Below are positions 52,921 to 62,619 of a stretch of DNA of 64,000 nucleotides, piece by piece. The stretch comes from JAYZDF01 sp036337945 (GTDB lineage Bacteria; Myxococcota; Kuafuiibacteriia; Kuafuiibacteriales; Kuafuiibacteriaceae), in assembly GCA_036337945.1 (NCBI GenBank), contig JAYZDF010000093.1:21970-85969 (forward strand), read 5' to 3'. The translations under genes were made by a program, and so were the position numbers. How positions within the stretch are numbered: the first letter of the stretch is position 1; the number at the start of each line of letters is the position of its first letter. The notes under the pieces are model-generated. The model saw only the letters and a list, made by a program, of their open reading frames with translations, searched no databases and was not told the DNA's origin.

Positions 52921-54540
52921 ATGACAAAAACGACCATCACAACCACAGTTTTTGCAATGCTGCTTTTTTGTTCAAAGGCATCAGGTAACGACGGCGCCGA
53001 ACGAACCTCTGTGGGCGCTTTTGCTGTCGCCAAAGACGCCTCAGGTAATAAAAGCGCAGCCGCCTTGAATGCTCTACTACGCGCGAAAATAAAATCATTA
53101 GATTCTTTTTTGCTTATCGAGCCGAACGAGGCACTATCGAACGACAAACGGAGCGCGTTCGAAGCCTATCTTGACCGAGCAAGAGAAGCATTTGCTGATG
53201 CTCGCGAAGCCTATGATGCCATGGCGCTCGACCAGGCCATCGCAAGATTTGGACAGTCCGTAAATTTGTACAAGCAAGTTGGCCCGTTGCTCGGCGATTT
53301 ATCCGAATTCAAAAAAGTGCTGAGCTTTTACGGGGCTGCTCTGGCTCTTCGAGGTTCAGCCGATGAAAGCAAAGCTGTCTTCAAAGAGTTGCTCACGCTT
53401 GATGCGAATTATGAACTGACGGGATTTAATCCACTCGTAACAAAAGTTTTCAACACTGCCATCGAGGCAGAAGAGAAACTTGAGCGTGGGCAAGTGGAAA
53501 TCTATTCGACCCCTGCCAACGCCGCAGTTTTTATTAACGGAGTTTTTCGCGGAGTGTCACCACTACTCGTCGACCAGCTCGCTATTGGAACGCACTTCGT
53601 ACGTATCGAAAAAAACGGCTACGAAGCCTATGGCGGACCACTAGAAATCACCAATCAGCAAAGCCTCACTAGTCAAACTCGGCTACGTTCAATCAAAAAC
53701 GGCCAAATGTTTAGAGACCTAGTATCGCGGGCCGGACGGAGCGTAACGAAAGGCGGTATGGATGGGAAACTGCGGGAACTTGCCCGAACTCTTCTGTGTG
53801 ATGTGCTGGTCGTCGTAAGTGTCACGCAAAGTGGAAGTGATATCTCTCTGAACGGAGGCGTCTACGATAGAAAGTCCGCTAAAAGAATTGCGAATGAGCA
53901 AGGAATCATAGCCTATCGCCCACAAAACTTCGCTCGCGAGGTGAATGTTTATCTGGGTCGACTCTTAAAAAATGCTGTGGCGCTGAGTAAAGGAGAAGAC
54001 GCCGCAGCTCTTTCGCGCGAGTCAAGGAAAGGACGATTGTCAGGCTTCGGCCTTGGGGATACTCGTATCAAAGATGCCGCGATGGGCGGTCAATCTCCGG
54101 AAAGTGCTACCGGCACACCTATGGAAGTCGTAAGGCAACCCTCCAGTGGAACTGTCGATGGTTCTCCAGAACCTGCGCAAATTTTAGGCTGGGGGCTCGT
54201 TGGATTGGGATCTGCGGGACTTATCACTGGCGCTGTATTTGCCGGCCTAGCCAAAAATACTCACAATGACTTTTTGCTCACCTCGCAAAACAGTCCCGAC
54301 CTTCCGCTCATTCAAGAAAACGGAAAGACAGAATCTCTCACTGCAGACCTTTCTTTCGCGATCGGTGGCGGTATAACACTCATAGGCGCAACGATTTTGA
54401 CCTTTCACGCACTCAAACGCCCTGCTCCGACGGAACTACTAGGACGGTCTCCGGGGCAAGATTCACCCTCTGTAGCTTTTTCCCCGGAAGTCCTGATTTC
54501 TGATAACGGTATGTCGTTTGGGGTTCGAGGAGTCTATTGA
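52921..54540 (+). CDS. Secreted PEGA-domain protein, module A
   Basis: The 539-residue protein has a signal peptide (VFAMLLFCSKASG), a helical TPR-like region (about 60-185, 'EAYLDRAREAFADAREAYDAMA'), and a PEGA domain at about 189-245 (VEIYSTPANAAVFING). A FlgO/TolB-like segment (LRELARTLLCDVLVVVSVTQ) follows, then two hydrophobic segments near 420-443 and 475-498. Its general plan matches the protein at 61173-62609. It starts beside a divergent kinase and ends overlapping the lipoprotein gene by one base. No enzyme motif. Confidence 0.8.
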   Translation: MTKTTITTTVFAMLLFCSKASGNDGAERTSVGAFAVAKDASGNKSAAALNALLRAKIKSLDSFLLIEPNEALSNDKRSAFEAYLDRAREAFADAREAYDAMALDQAIARFGQSVNLYKQVGPLLGDLSEFKKVLSFYGAALALRGSADESKAVFKELLTLDANYELTGFNPLVTKVFNTAIEAEEKLERGQVEIYSTPANAAVFINGVFRGVSPLLVDQLAIGTHFVRIEKNGYEAYGGPLEITNQQSLTSQTRLRSIKNGQMFRDLVSRAGRSVTKGGMDGKLRELARTLLCDVLVVVSVTQSGSDISLNGGVYDRKSAKRIANEQGIIAYRPQNFAREVNVYLGRLLKNAVALSKGEDAAALSRESRKGRLSGFGLGDTRIKDAAMGGQSPESATGTPMEVVRQPSSGTVDGSPEPAQILGWGLVGLGSAGLITGAVFAGLAKNTHNDFLLTSQNSPDLPLIQENGKTESLTADLSFAIGGGITLIGATILTFHALKRPAPTELLGRSPGQDSPSVAFSPEVLISDNGMSFGVRGVY

Positions 54541-55334
54541 TGAGAAACAAGAATCTTACAAGCGCTCTTGCGGCATCTTTATTATTATCTTGCAGTTACG
54601 CATTGGATTTTGACGATATTTCTAATCTGCCGTGCGATTGCCTACCTGATTATGTTTGTCTGAAAGGCTCAGACCAGTGTGTGCCGCAAGGCTCCGTTGA
54701 AGATTTCAAATTCTGTACCCCCGACGCCGCGGACCCAGATGCACTATGTCAACAAGGCTCGAAATGTATAGACCTCGACGGCAACGGAAATCGATGCCTG
54801 CCTCCTTGTACAATTACAAATTACTCCACACCAAACACTGGACAACGCGTCAGGGATGAATGCCCCACGGGAACACTCTGCTGGGAAACCGAGCGCGGCG
54901 GGTATTGTTCCGAAGGTGAATGCTCAGAAATCAGACAAGATTGCCCGATTACCCAAAAATGTGTAGCGGTCAACGGTGCAGGAAGATGCTTCACGACGTG
55001 TAACATTTTTGACGGGAGAGACGCCTGCGCTGGTAACGATATTTGCCACTTACTTCTGGATTCGAACGTTACGTCGTGCGTCTCCTCTGGGAACGCAATT
55101 ATCGGTCAAATCTGTGACGACGCGACACCATGTGCCAAATTCGATACTTCAACCGGCGTCGAACGACCCATGATTTGTGCAAAACCGATCGGGAGCGACG
55201 ACAACCGAAGGTGCCAACCCATTTGCGTACCAGGAAACTCGTCTGCCTTTACCTGCAAGACGGAAGAGTCATGTCAGCTCGTCGCTACAAACGTAGATGC
55301 CGTAACCGGTGCTAACTTAGGGATTTGTAAATAA
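54540..55334 (+). CDS. Cysteine-rich lipoprotein, module A
   Basis: The ATG at 54540 overlaps the previous stop by one base and has GAGGAG about nine bases upstream. The 264-residue protein has a lipoprotein signal ending in the lipobox LLLSC and more than twenty cysteines in a repeated EGF-like or disulfide-rich spacing (CDCLPDYVCLKGSDQCVPQG). It is probably anchored in the outer membrane and disulfide-bonded. Such Cys-rich lipoproteins are frequent in myxobacteria and have no assigned function. Confidence 0.82.
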   Translation: MRNKNLTSALAASLLLSCSYALDFDDISNLPCDCLPDYVCLKGSDQCVPQGSVEDFKFCTPDAADPDALCQQGSKCIDLDGNGNRCLPPCTITNYSTPNTGQRVRDECPTGTLCWETERGGYCSEGECSEIRQDCPITQKCVAVNGAGRCFTTCNIFDGRDACAGNDICHLLLDSNVTSCVSSGNAIIGQICDDATPCAKFDTSTGVERPMICAKPIGSDDNRRCQPICVPGNSSAFTCKTEESCQLVATNVDAVTGANLGICK

Positions 55335-55343
55335 GAGGAAAAG

Positions 55344-57041
55344 ATGCTCGATTTTACTCAAAAGAACTCAGGAACATTAGGCACCATCGTTCGATTCTCT
55401 GATGTGTTTACTGCCGCGCTCGCACACAAATTGACAGGGACCATTCGCGTAAAGCATGGTGAAATTCTAACAGATATCTGTCTAAATCAAGGCAATCCTG
55501 TTCTTGTCGCTACTGATGACTCAGAAGACGCAAATAGACTGGGAATTATTCTCACAGAACTAGAACTTAGCCCTTCCGCGGCTGTGGAAGCTGCCTGCGC
55601 TGTTCAGGAACAGCAATCAGAAGACGAGCGAACTACGCTTGGCAAGATCCTGATCGACTTCGGTGATGCAAACGAACAATCTATCCGCCAAGCCATCTTG
55701 CACCAAACCTCGCACCGCCTAGCAAGTCTGTTCGCTTTGGAAGAAGGAGCGTGGCAAGCGACTTCCGGAGTTGTTCCTGTGGCTGAAGCCAACGGTATTG
55801 CGATGCAGGGCTGGCCGTTCTTGTTGCCCGCACTAAAGCATCATGCCTCCGAGAACGAATTACGTGACGTCAGCGAAGCTCTACTTGGAAAATCAGTTAA
55901 ACTTCGAGGAACGTTACCCAACCTCGATATCCTAGGCTTTGATAGTGCAGATAAAGAACTCATTTCACTCATTGAAAAACCACGCAAACCTGATCAGCTC
56001 GAGAGAGCAATCAAAAATAGAAGAAGTGTTCGAAGCGTCCTAAAGCTTCTAGGACTATGTGGAAACCTTGAACTTCTGCCCGTAAAAGAAGGTGTTCCAA
56101 TCAGTTCTACCGTAAGAATCAAGGTGCAAAAGTCCGCAATGCCTTCGCCTCAGCCAGTATCTAACTCAGAGGATAGTCCATCACGGAGTTCCTCCAGTTC
56201 TCAACGTCCACGGACTTCAGCTTCATCAAAGGTAAGTAAACGTCCGCGCTCCTCTCTTTCAAATAAGGCTGGGTCCGCAAACAGTCCTGCCGCACGAGAG
56301 ATCAAACGAGTCTTCGAGAAACTCAACGATCTAAACTACTTTCAGCTACTTGAAATCCGTGAGGACACATCATTTAGAGAGATTCGACTTAGATACACGA
56401 CCCTCTCCAAGAAATATCATCCCGATGCGATTGGACCCAATCAACCTGCAGAGGTCAAAGAGATGGCGCGAGCAATTGCCGTTAAACTCAACGCTGCATA
56501 CTCAACGCTAGGTGATGAAGAAAAGAGGAAAAAATACCAAGCCAGTTTGACCGGCGCTGGCGTTGCGAAAGCAGGCCAAGACTCAGGGCAGCTAGAGTCC
56601 GCGAGAGTTAAGTTTGAAATGGGTAATAGTCTACTGAGAAAAGGTGATTTTCAACGGGCCAGAGATTACTTTCACTTCGCAATGGCGAACGACCCTAACA
56701 ACGGCGTATACAAGGCCTATTACGCGTGGGCTATTTTCTCTGATCGATCAAAATCCAAAGCCGCGTCTACAGAGTCGGCCTACCCTCTTATGCGTACCGC
56801 AGCTGCAGCGTGCCAGGACCATGTCAATGTGCAATTCTACGCGGGAAAAGTCTTTCAAGCGCAAGGCGATAAAGAACGAGCGAAAGCCTCTCTAGAGAGA
56901 GTGCTTGCACTACAACCAGGGCATGATGGAGCGACAAGCGCGCTCAGAGCTCTCGATACGGGTGTAAAAGAGAAAAGCGAAGAGACCCAATCTAAACCAG
57001 AGTCGGCCAAAGAGAAGCTGAGTAAGTTGTTCCGGCGATAA
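55344..57041 (+). CDS. DUF4388 / J-domain / TPR protein
   Basis: The 565-residue protein has an N-terminal DUF4388-like domain (about 10-120: 'LAHKLTGTIRVKHGEILTDICL' through LGKILIDFG). A Ser-rich linker leads to a J domain at about 325-400 (YFQLLEIREDTSFREIR, with HPD in KKYHPDAIG), then TPR-like helices (about 415-520: 'NSLLRKGDFQRARDYFHFAM'). The HPD motif implies it can recruit and stimulate a DnaK. It lies nine bases after the lipoprotein gene with a strong AGAGGA site, so it is part of that operon. No membrane segment: cytoplasmic. Confidence 0.85.
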   Translation: MLDFTQKNSGTLGTIVRFSDVFTAALAHKLTGTIRVKHGEILTDICLNQGNPVLVATDDSEDANRLGIILTELELSPSAAVEAACAVQEQQSEDERTTLGKILIDFGDANEQSIRQAILHQTSHRLASLFALEEGAWQATSGVVPVAEANGIAMQGWPFLLPALKHHASENELRDVSEALLGKSVKLRGTLPNLDILGFDSADKELISLIEKPRKPDQLERAIKNRRSVRSVLKLLGLCGNLELLPVKEGVPISSTVRIKVQKSAMPSPQPVSNSEDSPSRSSSSSQRPRTSASSKVSKRPRSSLSNKAGSANSPAAREIKRVFEKLNDLNYFQLLEIREDTSFREIRLRYTTLSKKYHPDAIGPNQPAEVKEMARAIAVKLNAAYSTLGDEEKRKKYQASLTGAGVAKAGQDSGQLESARVKFEMGNSLLRKGDFQRARDYFHFAMANDPNNGVYKAYYAWAIFSDRSKSKAASTESAYPLMRTAAAACQDHVNVQFYAGKVFQAQGDKERAKASLERVLALQPGHDGATSALRALDTGVKEKSEETQSKPESAKEKLSKLFRR

Positions 57042-57112
57042 GTGGAAGCTAAGGTTCGGGAGAATCAGCCGAACATAGTCAATTCAGGAGCGCGTAATCG
57101 CTTTGAGGCTAA

Positions 57113-57670
57113 CTACTGGCGCGGTGCAATTTGAATTTTGGTGGGTTCAGCGGAGTTCACAGAGATTTCGTCAACCGCACATCCGCCCGCAAGCGGGACA
57201 ATGCCTTCGCTTTGACTCACACATGCCTTTAGATCAGAGCTTGAAGCAAGTTGCCGGCAGTAAGCACCCGCTTGTGAGTTCACGCAGTCCGCATCACTTG
57301 AGCACACGACATCAAGCGATTCGTCGTACGAATAGACCATGATCGTATATTGCTCGACGTCAAGCGGGGCTGCCACGACATCATTGCGGTTTGGATAATC
57401 AACGAGCTTCAGATATTCTGCGCACGGTCGAGGACTTCCATTATCGTCTTCGCAGAGTGGAACTTCGTCCCAAAGGCCGGAGCACGGCGTGGTGCTCGTG
57501 GTCGTGACCTCTCTGACCACGAAGAAAAGCTCTTTTGTCGCACTCTTCGTATCTTCAGATTCAAAAACAAGGCTGATAGACAATTTTGCAATGTCGCCGC
57601 AACCGTATAAAACGACGCCCGCAACCAGCGTATAAAGCGCTATTACCAATTTGGAACGTATATTACTCAT
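57113..57670 (-). CDS. Small lipoprotein, module B
   Basis: The ATG at 57670 has AGGAC eight bases upstream and gives 185 residues. A lipoprotein signal ends at VVLYGCGD; the rest is beta-rich with three or more cysteine pairs. It lies 17 bases after the beta-helix lipoprotein gene and is probably co-transcribed with the kinase at 58917. It resembles the lipoprotein at 62620 in size and in the 'LSISL / FFVVREV / YTIMVYSYDES' strand order, but similarity is weak by eye. Function unknown. Confidence 0.72.
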   Translation of the reverse strand: MSNIRSKLVIALYTLVAGVVLYGCGDIAKLSISLVFESEDTKSATKELFFVVREVTTTSTTPCSGLWDEVPLCEDDNGSPRPCAEYLKLVDYPNRNDVVAAPLDVEQYTIMVYSYDESLDVVCSSDADCVNSQAGAYCRQLASSSDLKACVSQSEGIVPLAGGCAVDEISVNSAEPTKIQIAPRQ

Positions 57671-57687
57671 TTGGTGTCCTAACTTCG

Positions 57688-58917
57688 CTAACGAATCATG
57701 TCGCAATCAGGGTCGCAGGTTGAGTCTGGCCCCCCGTTTGACGAGATGAGGTTGTCGCTACAGATTTGAACTACCACATCCGGCGCGCAGAACATACCGT
57801 ATCGAACATTCATTCTCAGTGCGTTTCCTATCGCGCTGTATTGCGTACCTGACCCGAAGTAAAGGCCGTGGGCATCGGTCGTGAGCATCGAAGTGCCATT
57901 ACCTCTAGAGCTGCTGTTTGCCACGTTCACGCGAATGTCTTCGGTATAAAGCCCAGAACGGCGGTTGTTGTTGAAATCAGCGTTATTGATGATGGCCGCA
58001 ACCGTGGTTGAAGGGTTCGTATTTCGAGCCTCGACGCCATAATTATTTAGGGTAAATACGGTGCCCTGCACATTTAGCGCCGCAGAGTTAGTGAAAATAC
58101 CACTGCCCTGACAATTTGAAATACTGCCATCACGGACGGTCAACGTTGTGGTTGGTCCCGAAACAATGCCCGCTCCGTCACCGTCGTTCACGGAGCCACC
58201 CATGGGAACGACACCCGAAATCGCTGGGGTCTCGACCTCCACAGAGGCATTCCCGGTGATTGAGATGCCCGCTCCGGTCGCCGCAGTAATCGTAATGAGT
58301 GTAAAGGTAGCGTCTTCAGCGACCCTGATTGCCTGAGCGTTGGTCGTTTCTATGGTCATGCTGCTGAATTGAGCGCCGTCGACTGCCGATTGAATTCCAA
58401 TGGTGCCACTTGGGGGTCTGATAATCGTAAAGTCAGCATTATTGACCGTTCCTCGAATGGTTAGCCTCTTACTCACCAGCACAATGTTCTCCGAAATCAC
58501 TGCCGGAGGTAGCACAATAATGTCATCGATGAGTGCGGCGGTAATAGCGTCAGCAATAGAACAGAAGATGTCACTTCGACCTTCAATCCGAACCTCCAAA
58601 CATGGGGGACCTGCATCACTCAAAGGGGCAGAAGCATCCATCACAGTAATGCCCGTATCGAGCGTTGTCGATGCATCTGGATTAGAGGCGGCCGCGTCCT
58701 CTGAAACCCCAGTATCCGAAGATGGCTGCACTTGACCCGCATCCACAGGCTCATCTTTCTTAGGTTCCCGATAGACCGTGGTATTCACGAGACACTGTCC
58801 GTCCTGGCAGACCTCATTACGAGCGCAGTCGGTTCGAGAAGTGCAATCGACGAGAGGAGGCGTCTGAACACATGACGCGAGTACGAGACTGATAAGAGTA
58901 ATTATAATTCGCAACAT
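57688..58917 (-). CDS. Right-handed beta-helix lipoprotein with DAG linker, module B
   Basis: The ATG at 58917 shares one base with the kinase stop (TAATG) and has GGTGG upstream. The 409-residue protein has a lipobox (LVLASC), a short Cys-rich segment (CTSRTDCARNEVCQDGQC) and a Ser/Asp/Ala/Gly linker with 'DAG' and 'DTG' repeats typical of myxobacterial lipoproteins. A parallel beta-helix of many short strands follows (IVLVSKRLTIRGTV, 'SSMTIETTNAQAIRV', 'LNNYGVEARNT'). Such helices are often carbohydrate-binding or lyase folds; no catalytic residues could be assigned. Confidence 0.82.
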   Translation of the reverse strand: MLRIIITLISLVLASCVQTPPLVDCTSRTDCARNEVCQDGQCLVNTTVYREPKKDEPVDAGQVQPSSDTGVSEDAAASNPDASTTLDTGITVMDASAPLSDAGPPCLEVRIEGRSDIFCSIADAITAALIDDIIVLPPAVISENIVLVSKRLTIRGTVNNADFTIIRPPSGTIGIQSAVDGAQFSSMTIETTNAQAIRVAEDATFTLITITAATGAGISITGNASVEVETPAISGVVPMGGSVNDGDGAGIVSGPTTTLTVRDGSISNCQGSGIFTNSAALNVQGTVFTLNNYGVEARNTNPSTTVAAIINNADFNNNRRSGLYTEDIRVNVANSSSRGNGTSMLTTDAHGLYFGSGTQYSAIGNALRMNVRYGMFCAPDVVVQICSDNLISSNGGPDSTCDPDCDMIR

Positions 58918-61121
58918 TAGGGCCACCGATACACAAACGAGTTTTTTCGACCAGCAGAGATCTGGACTCGCTTACTGTGCGTTTTGCCGTCGGGGCGTTT
59001 TAGCATTAATCGATGTTTTCCAGGAGGTAATTTCACAGTGAGCGGAGTTCGACCTCTCGAGCGGCCATTGACATAGACTTTGCTAAACGGTCTTGAATTC
59101 ACGAATAGTGTCCCGGGACGAATTCGTTTGCTCGCGGGCACCTCTACCCGAATGACGTCTTCGGTTTGAATCTTTATTGTTTTCGACCAATTGCGATAAC
59201 CATCGCGGCGAACTGTCACTTCGACTTCTTGGCCAAGAGGAATACCGCTAATACGATTTCCGTCTATTGTTCCCAGGCTGGAGGTCACTCGAGCATTTTT
59301 TGGCAAAGCAAGTAACTCAATTTCTCCGAGCATCGCTTTCAAAGCGAGGCGAACTTTGTGAACCTGACCCGCGGTCAACGTTTCAAAGGTTTCAAGGGTT
59401 CTAAATCCATTCGCGGAAACTCTGAGACGTTGTCTGATCTTCGGATCAATATTTTCGATAAGGACAGGTGTATTTACGCCTCGCTGCATCAAATCGTCAT
59501 TGATAAAAACATCGACCGGCACGTCGGGATTGACTTCGATCTCCATGCTGGCCGTTTTTACTTCTACAGCGGGAAGTCGAGTCGGTTGTTCTTTAGGCGT
59601 GGGTTTCGCAGGAGGTGTCTTGTTGCGGTTGATGGTCCCTGTACCGAACCAAATACCACCTCCAATGATTAACGCACTCAAACCAGCAAGAATAGAAAGC
59701 GGAATACGGTTTGATTTTGCAGCAGATTGCGCACCTGCTCTGGCAGATTGCGCAGATAAAGGACTCTCGGCATTCGCAGTCAATTCATCAAACGGTTCAT
59801 CTGGGGACGGAAACGCGACAGTTGGCGCCCTTCTATCTACGCCCGCGAGCGCTTTTTGGAGAAGCGGATTTTCCGACTCCTGCGTCTGAATGACCTCAGG
59901 ACCATCTTCGTAGCCCTCAATGAGTGCTTCGCTTCCGAGCTCAATCGAAGTGCGGGTAACAACAGCTCGATACGATTCGTTTTCAGTTCCGAAAACTTCA
60001 TCAGAAGGTAATGCATCAAGGTCTCTACTTTGTCGTGGAGGAGGCAGCCGACTTGAGCGAGTTTGTTCTTCTTGCCGATCAGCGGTTCCCGAAAACTCCG
60101 CGGGCGACACACCAAGTGTCGCCTCATTGCGATAAGTTTCAATTTTATCGACGATCGACTCTGCCCGTCGGTCGAGCTCTCGTTGCTCGCTCAACTCCTG
60201 CGAAAACGTCTCTTCCATCAGTTCGCCAAGCTCGCTGCCTACGTAAGCTGGATAATGATGATTCAAAAAACGTCGAAGGTCCGCGTAGAGTTCCTTTGCA
60301 GAACTGTAACGTTCGTTACGGTCACGCTTAAGTGCTTTGAGAACTATTTTCTCCAACTCTACCGGTATTTCAGGATTCGAAGCACGTGGTGATCGGACTC
60401 TTGCCGCGGATGCTATCTCGATTGCCTCTAAATCAGTTTTTGGATTGAAGAGTGCTTCGCCAGTCAGCATTTCAAACAAGACGATGCCGCAACAGTAAAT
60501 GTCCGCGCGATGGTCAGGTCGATCAGCCATGGCGATTTCTGGTGCCAAATACCGAAGCTTGCCCTTGATCGTTCCGACGCTGGTCTGCGCGACTCTTCCC
60601 CGAGCTCGTGCAATGCCAAAATCGATGAGCTTCACATCGCCGCTATAGGCCAGCAGGATGTTTTGCGGCGTGATGTCGCGGTGAATAATCCCCAGTGGCT
60701 CTCCTCGGGAGTCTTTCTTCGTGTGGGCATGATGTAAACCCTTAGACACTTCCGACATGATATGCGCCGCGTGGACTATGGGTACATTCTGACCGCCATC
60801 TTGATCGAGTCGCTGCATCAGTCGGTTGAGCGGTCTACCATCGACAAATTCCATGACGATGTAATAAGTGTCGCCCTCGAGACCTAACTCGTATATCTGG
60901 GCAATATTCGGATGCGTAAGAGAGACTGTAATTTTGGCTTCATCAACCAGCATATCGATGAAGCGCTCATTCAAAGAAAACTGGGGAAGGATCTTCTTGA
61001 TGGCGACTTTCTTTTCGAAGCCAGAGATACCCTGAGATCTCGCCGCATAGACCTCCGCCATACCGCCGGCAGCGATCTTTCGCACCAAAGTGTATCGTCC
61101 CAAACGGGTACCCGCACCCAT
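58917..61121 (-). CDS. Membrane Hanks-type Ser/Thr kinase with PEGA domains, module B
   Basis: The ATG at 61121 (734 residues) is preferred to the TTG at 61187. The kinase covers about 8-275: AAGGMAEVYAARS, HRDITPQN, DFG and 'GKLRYLAPEIA'. An acidic linker is followed by one transmembrane helix (about 472-494, LSILAGLSALIIGGGIWFG), a Pro/Lys linker, and about three PEGA-like modules to the C-terminus (VDVFINDDL, 'ALPKNARVTSS', 'SRPFSKVYVNGRSRGRTPL'). Two lipoprotein genes follow on the same strand, and a secreted PEGA protein gene is divergent 51 bases away. Confidence 0.87.
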   Translation of the reverse strand: MGAGTRLGRYTLVRKIAAGGMAEVYAARSQGISGFEKKVAIKKILPQFSLNERFIDMLVDEAKITVSLTHPNIAQIYELGLEGDTYYIVMEFVDGRPLNRLMQRLDQDGGQNVPIVHAAHIMSEVSKGLHHAHTKKDSRGEPLGIIHRDITPQNILLAYSGDVKLIDFGIARARGRVAQTSVGTIKGKLRYLAPEIAMADRPDHRADIYCCGIVLFEMLTGEALFNPKTDLEAIEIASAARVRSPRASNPEIPVELEKIVLKALKRDRNERYSSAKELYADLRRFLNHHYPAYVGSELGELMEETFSQELSEQRELDRRAESIVDKIETYRNEATLGVSPAEFSGTADRQEEQTRSSRLPPPRQSRDLDALPSDEVFGTENESYRAVVTRTSIELGSEALIEGYEDGPEVIQTQESENPLLQKALAGVDRRAPTVAFPSPDEPFDELTANAESPLSAQSARAGAQSAAKSNRIPLSILAGLSALIIGGGIWFGTGTINRNKTPPAKPTPKEQPTRLPAVEVKTASMEIEVNPDVPVDVFINDDLMQRGVNTPVLIENIDPKIRQRLRVSANGFRTLETFETLTAGQVHKVRLALKAMLGEIELLALPKNARVTSSLGTIDGNRISGIPLGQEVEVTVRRDGYRNWSKTIKIQTEDVIRVEVPASKRIRPGTLFVNSRPFSKVYVNGRSRGRTPLTVKLPPGKHRLMLKRPDGKTHSKRVQISAGRKNSFVYRWP

Positions 61122-61172
61122 TTTACGGAGTTCTTCGGTCGACACCCGATCAATTCCGGGGGCAGAATATCG

Positions 61173-62609
61173 ATGTTGAGAGCCCAAATCTTCAATTCTC
61201 TCTTACTACTTGCTGAGCCGCTTGCCCAGTGGGGCCGAGATGTCTTGCGTGGATTCCAGCGAGTTGTCGTCGCAATTATGCTGATATTGCCAATGACTCT
61301 TAGCGCTACCGTGGGAACTGCACATGCTGACGAGCGAACCGTATGGTTTACACTGGACCGCGGCCCTTTAGCGCCCAGCAAAGCGGACAAACTAGAAATG
61401 GAGCTGGTCACACTTCTCGGTCAGCAAAAATCAACCTTGATGGTCGATGTCTCGGGGGGTGCACTTTCTGAGCGCGCACTTACCAATCACGCGGCCGGTC
61501 TCGCCAAGTTGATAGACGAAGGCATTTCGTTGCTGCTCAGTCTCAAATCCGAGCGCGCAATTCAAAAGCTTGAACGAGCCATCAAACTCTTCGAAGCCCG
61601 ACTAACCCCCCTTCGCAATCATGAACTTTTACACGATGCGATGCTCGCAAAAGCCGAAGCCGAGATGATTCAAAAGAAAACTCAGCTCGCTAAGACCAGC
61701 CTAAAGAAACTTGCGGCACTCAAACCTGCACAAGCACCAACCAAAAACACCCATGAACCCAAATTTGTGCGACTCTGGCAGGAGGCGATCAGCGACTTGG
61801 GTTACCAAGGGAGCATCGAGATCGAAACGAATCCTGGGCGTGCCTATATTCAAGTCGACGGGCGTCCGATTGGTCCAGCCCCTGTCACTACCGAGGCACT
61901 ACATGCTGGACGACATCATTTGGTTGCACGATGGCCATCGACGGTCGTTACGAAAACAGTGCAACTAAGTCCGGGACAAAATCTTTATGTGCAGCTGAAA
62001 CCTAGCGGCCCCGCCCACAAAATTAAGTCTGACCTGCTCTCACAAAACATGAAGTTTGTCTCGGGTCCCAGACTACAAACATCATTCCGACGAATCTGCA
62101 AAATCGCAGACGCCAAAGGCGTACTCACGGGCAAAATACGTAAGAGCGGCGGCAAAGAATACATCGTTATTTCCCGGTACCGACAAGATGGCTCGTTTCA
62201 AGCGAAAGTCGCCGCGGAAATCGGCCTGATGAATAAAGTCGCTGCCGTCATTGCGAACCCCAAAACCAAAGGCGAATTTGAACTCAAGGCAGACGGAACT
62301 CAAGGGCCGATTCCTAAACTTGCAGAAGTGACCGAGGAAGAAGACGGCAATACACAAACCGTAGCGGCTCAAGAAGTCACTCATGATACTTCAGTGACCT
62401 CGCCCCCAAGTCCCTCAGAAAACGAACTCGCCAACAACAAGCTGATTACCCAAGCGCCCACTCAAGCCGCTGACGTTTCCTCTGAAACATCCAATGGCTG
62501 GCTCGTCTGGACATTAGTCGGATTGGCGGTGGTTGGAGCGGGTGCTGCAAGCGCTGCCCTCTTCGCTCCTGCACCTCAAGAAACGGCTTTCACCATTTCT
62601 CTGCCCTAA
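61173..62609 (+). CDS. Secreted PEGA-domain protein, module B
   Basis: From the ATG at 61173 the product is 478 residues; the frame opens earlier but would run into the divergent kinase gene. A hydrophobic export signal ends in AHA (VVVAIMLILPMTLSATVGTA), though the N-terminal stretch before it is long and the start may be later. A helical region (about 60-200), a PEGA domain at about 214-280 (SIEIETNPGRAYIQVDGRPI), a FlgO-like segment, a disordered region and a C-terminal transmembrane helix (about 440-463) follow. Domain order parallels the protein at 52921. Confidence 0.78.
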   Translation: MLRAQIFNSLLLLAEPLAQWGRDVLRGFQRVVVAIMLILPMTLSATVGTAHADERTVWFTLDRGPLAPSKADKLEMELVTLLGQQKSTLMVDVSGGALSERALTNHAAGLAKLIDEGISLLLSLKSERAIQKLERAIKLFEARLTPLRNHELLHDAMLAKAEAEMIQKKTQLAKTSLKKLAALKPAQAPTKNTHEPKFVRLWQEAISDLGYQGSIEIETNPGRAYIQVDGRPIGPAPVTTEALHAGRHHLVARWPSTVVTKTVQLSPGQNLYVQLKPSGPAHKIKSDLLSQNMKFVSGPRLQTSFRRICKIADAKGVLTGKIRKSGGKEYIVISRYRQDGSFQAKVAAEIGLMNKVAAVIANPKTKGEFELKADGTQGPIPKLAEVTEEEDGNTQTVAAQEVTHDTSVTSPPSPSENELANNKLITQAPTQAADVSSETSNGWLVWTLVGLAVVGAGAASAALFAPAPQETAFTISLP

Positions 62610-62619
62610 GGATATGATT

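Noticed and set aside
57054..57074. GTTCGG/CCGAAC hairpin between convergent genes as a terminator
   Set aside because: Six-pair stem with a nine-base loop and no T-run on either side; too weak to list.
60912..61172. Upstream part of the open frame of the module B secreted PEGA gene
   Set aside because: It lies opposite the kinase domain start of the divergent gene and has no signal peptide; translation most likely begins at 61173 or later.
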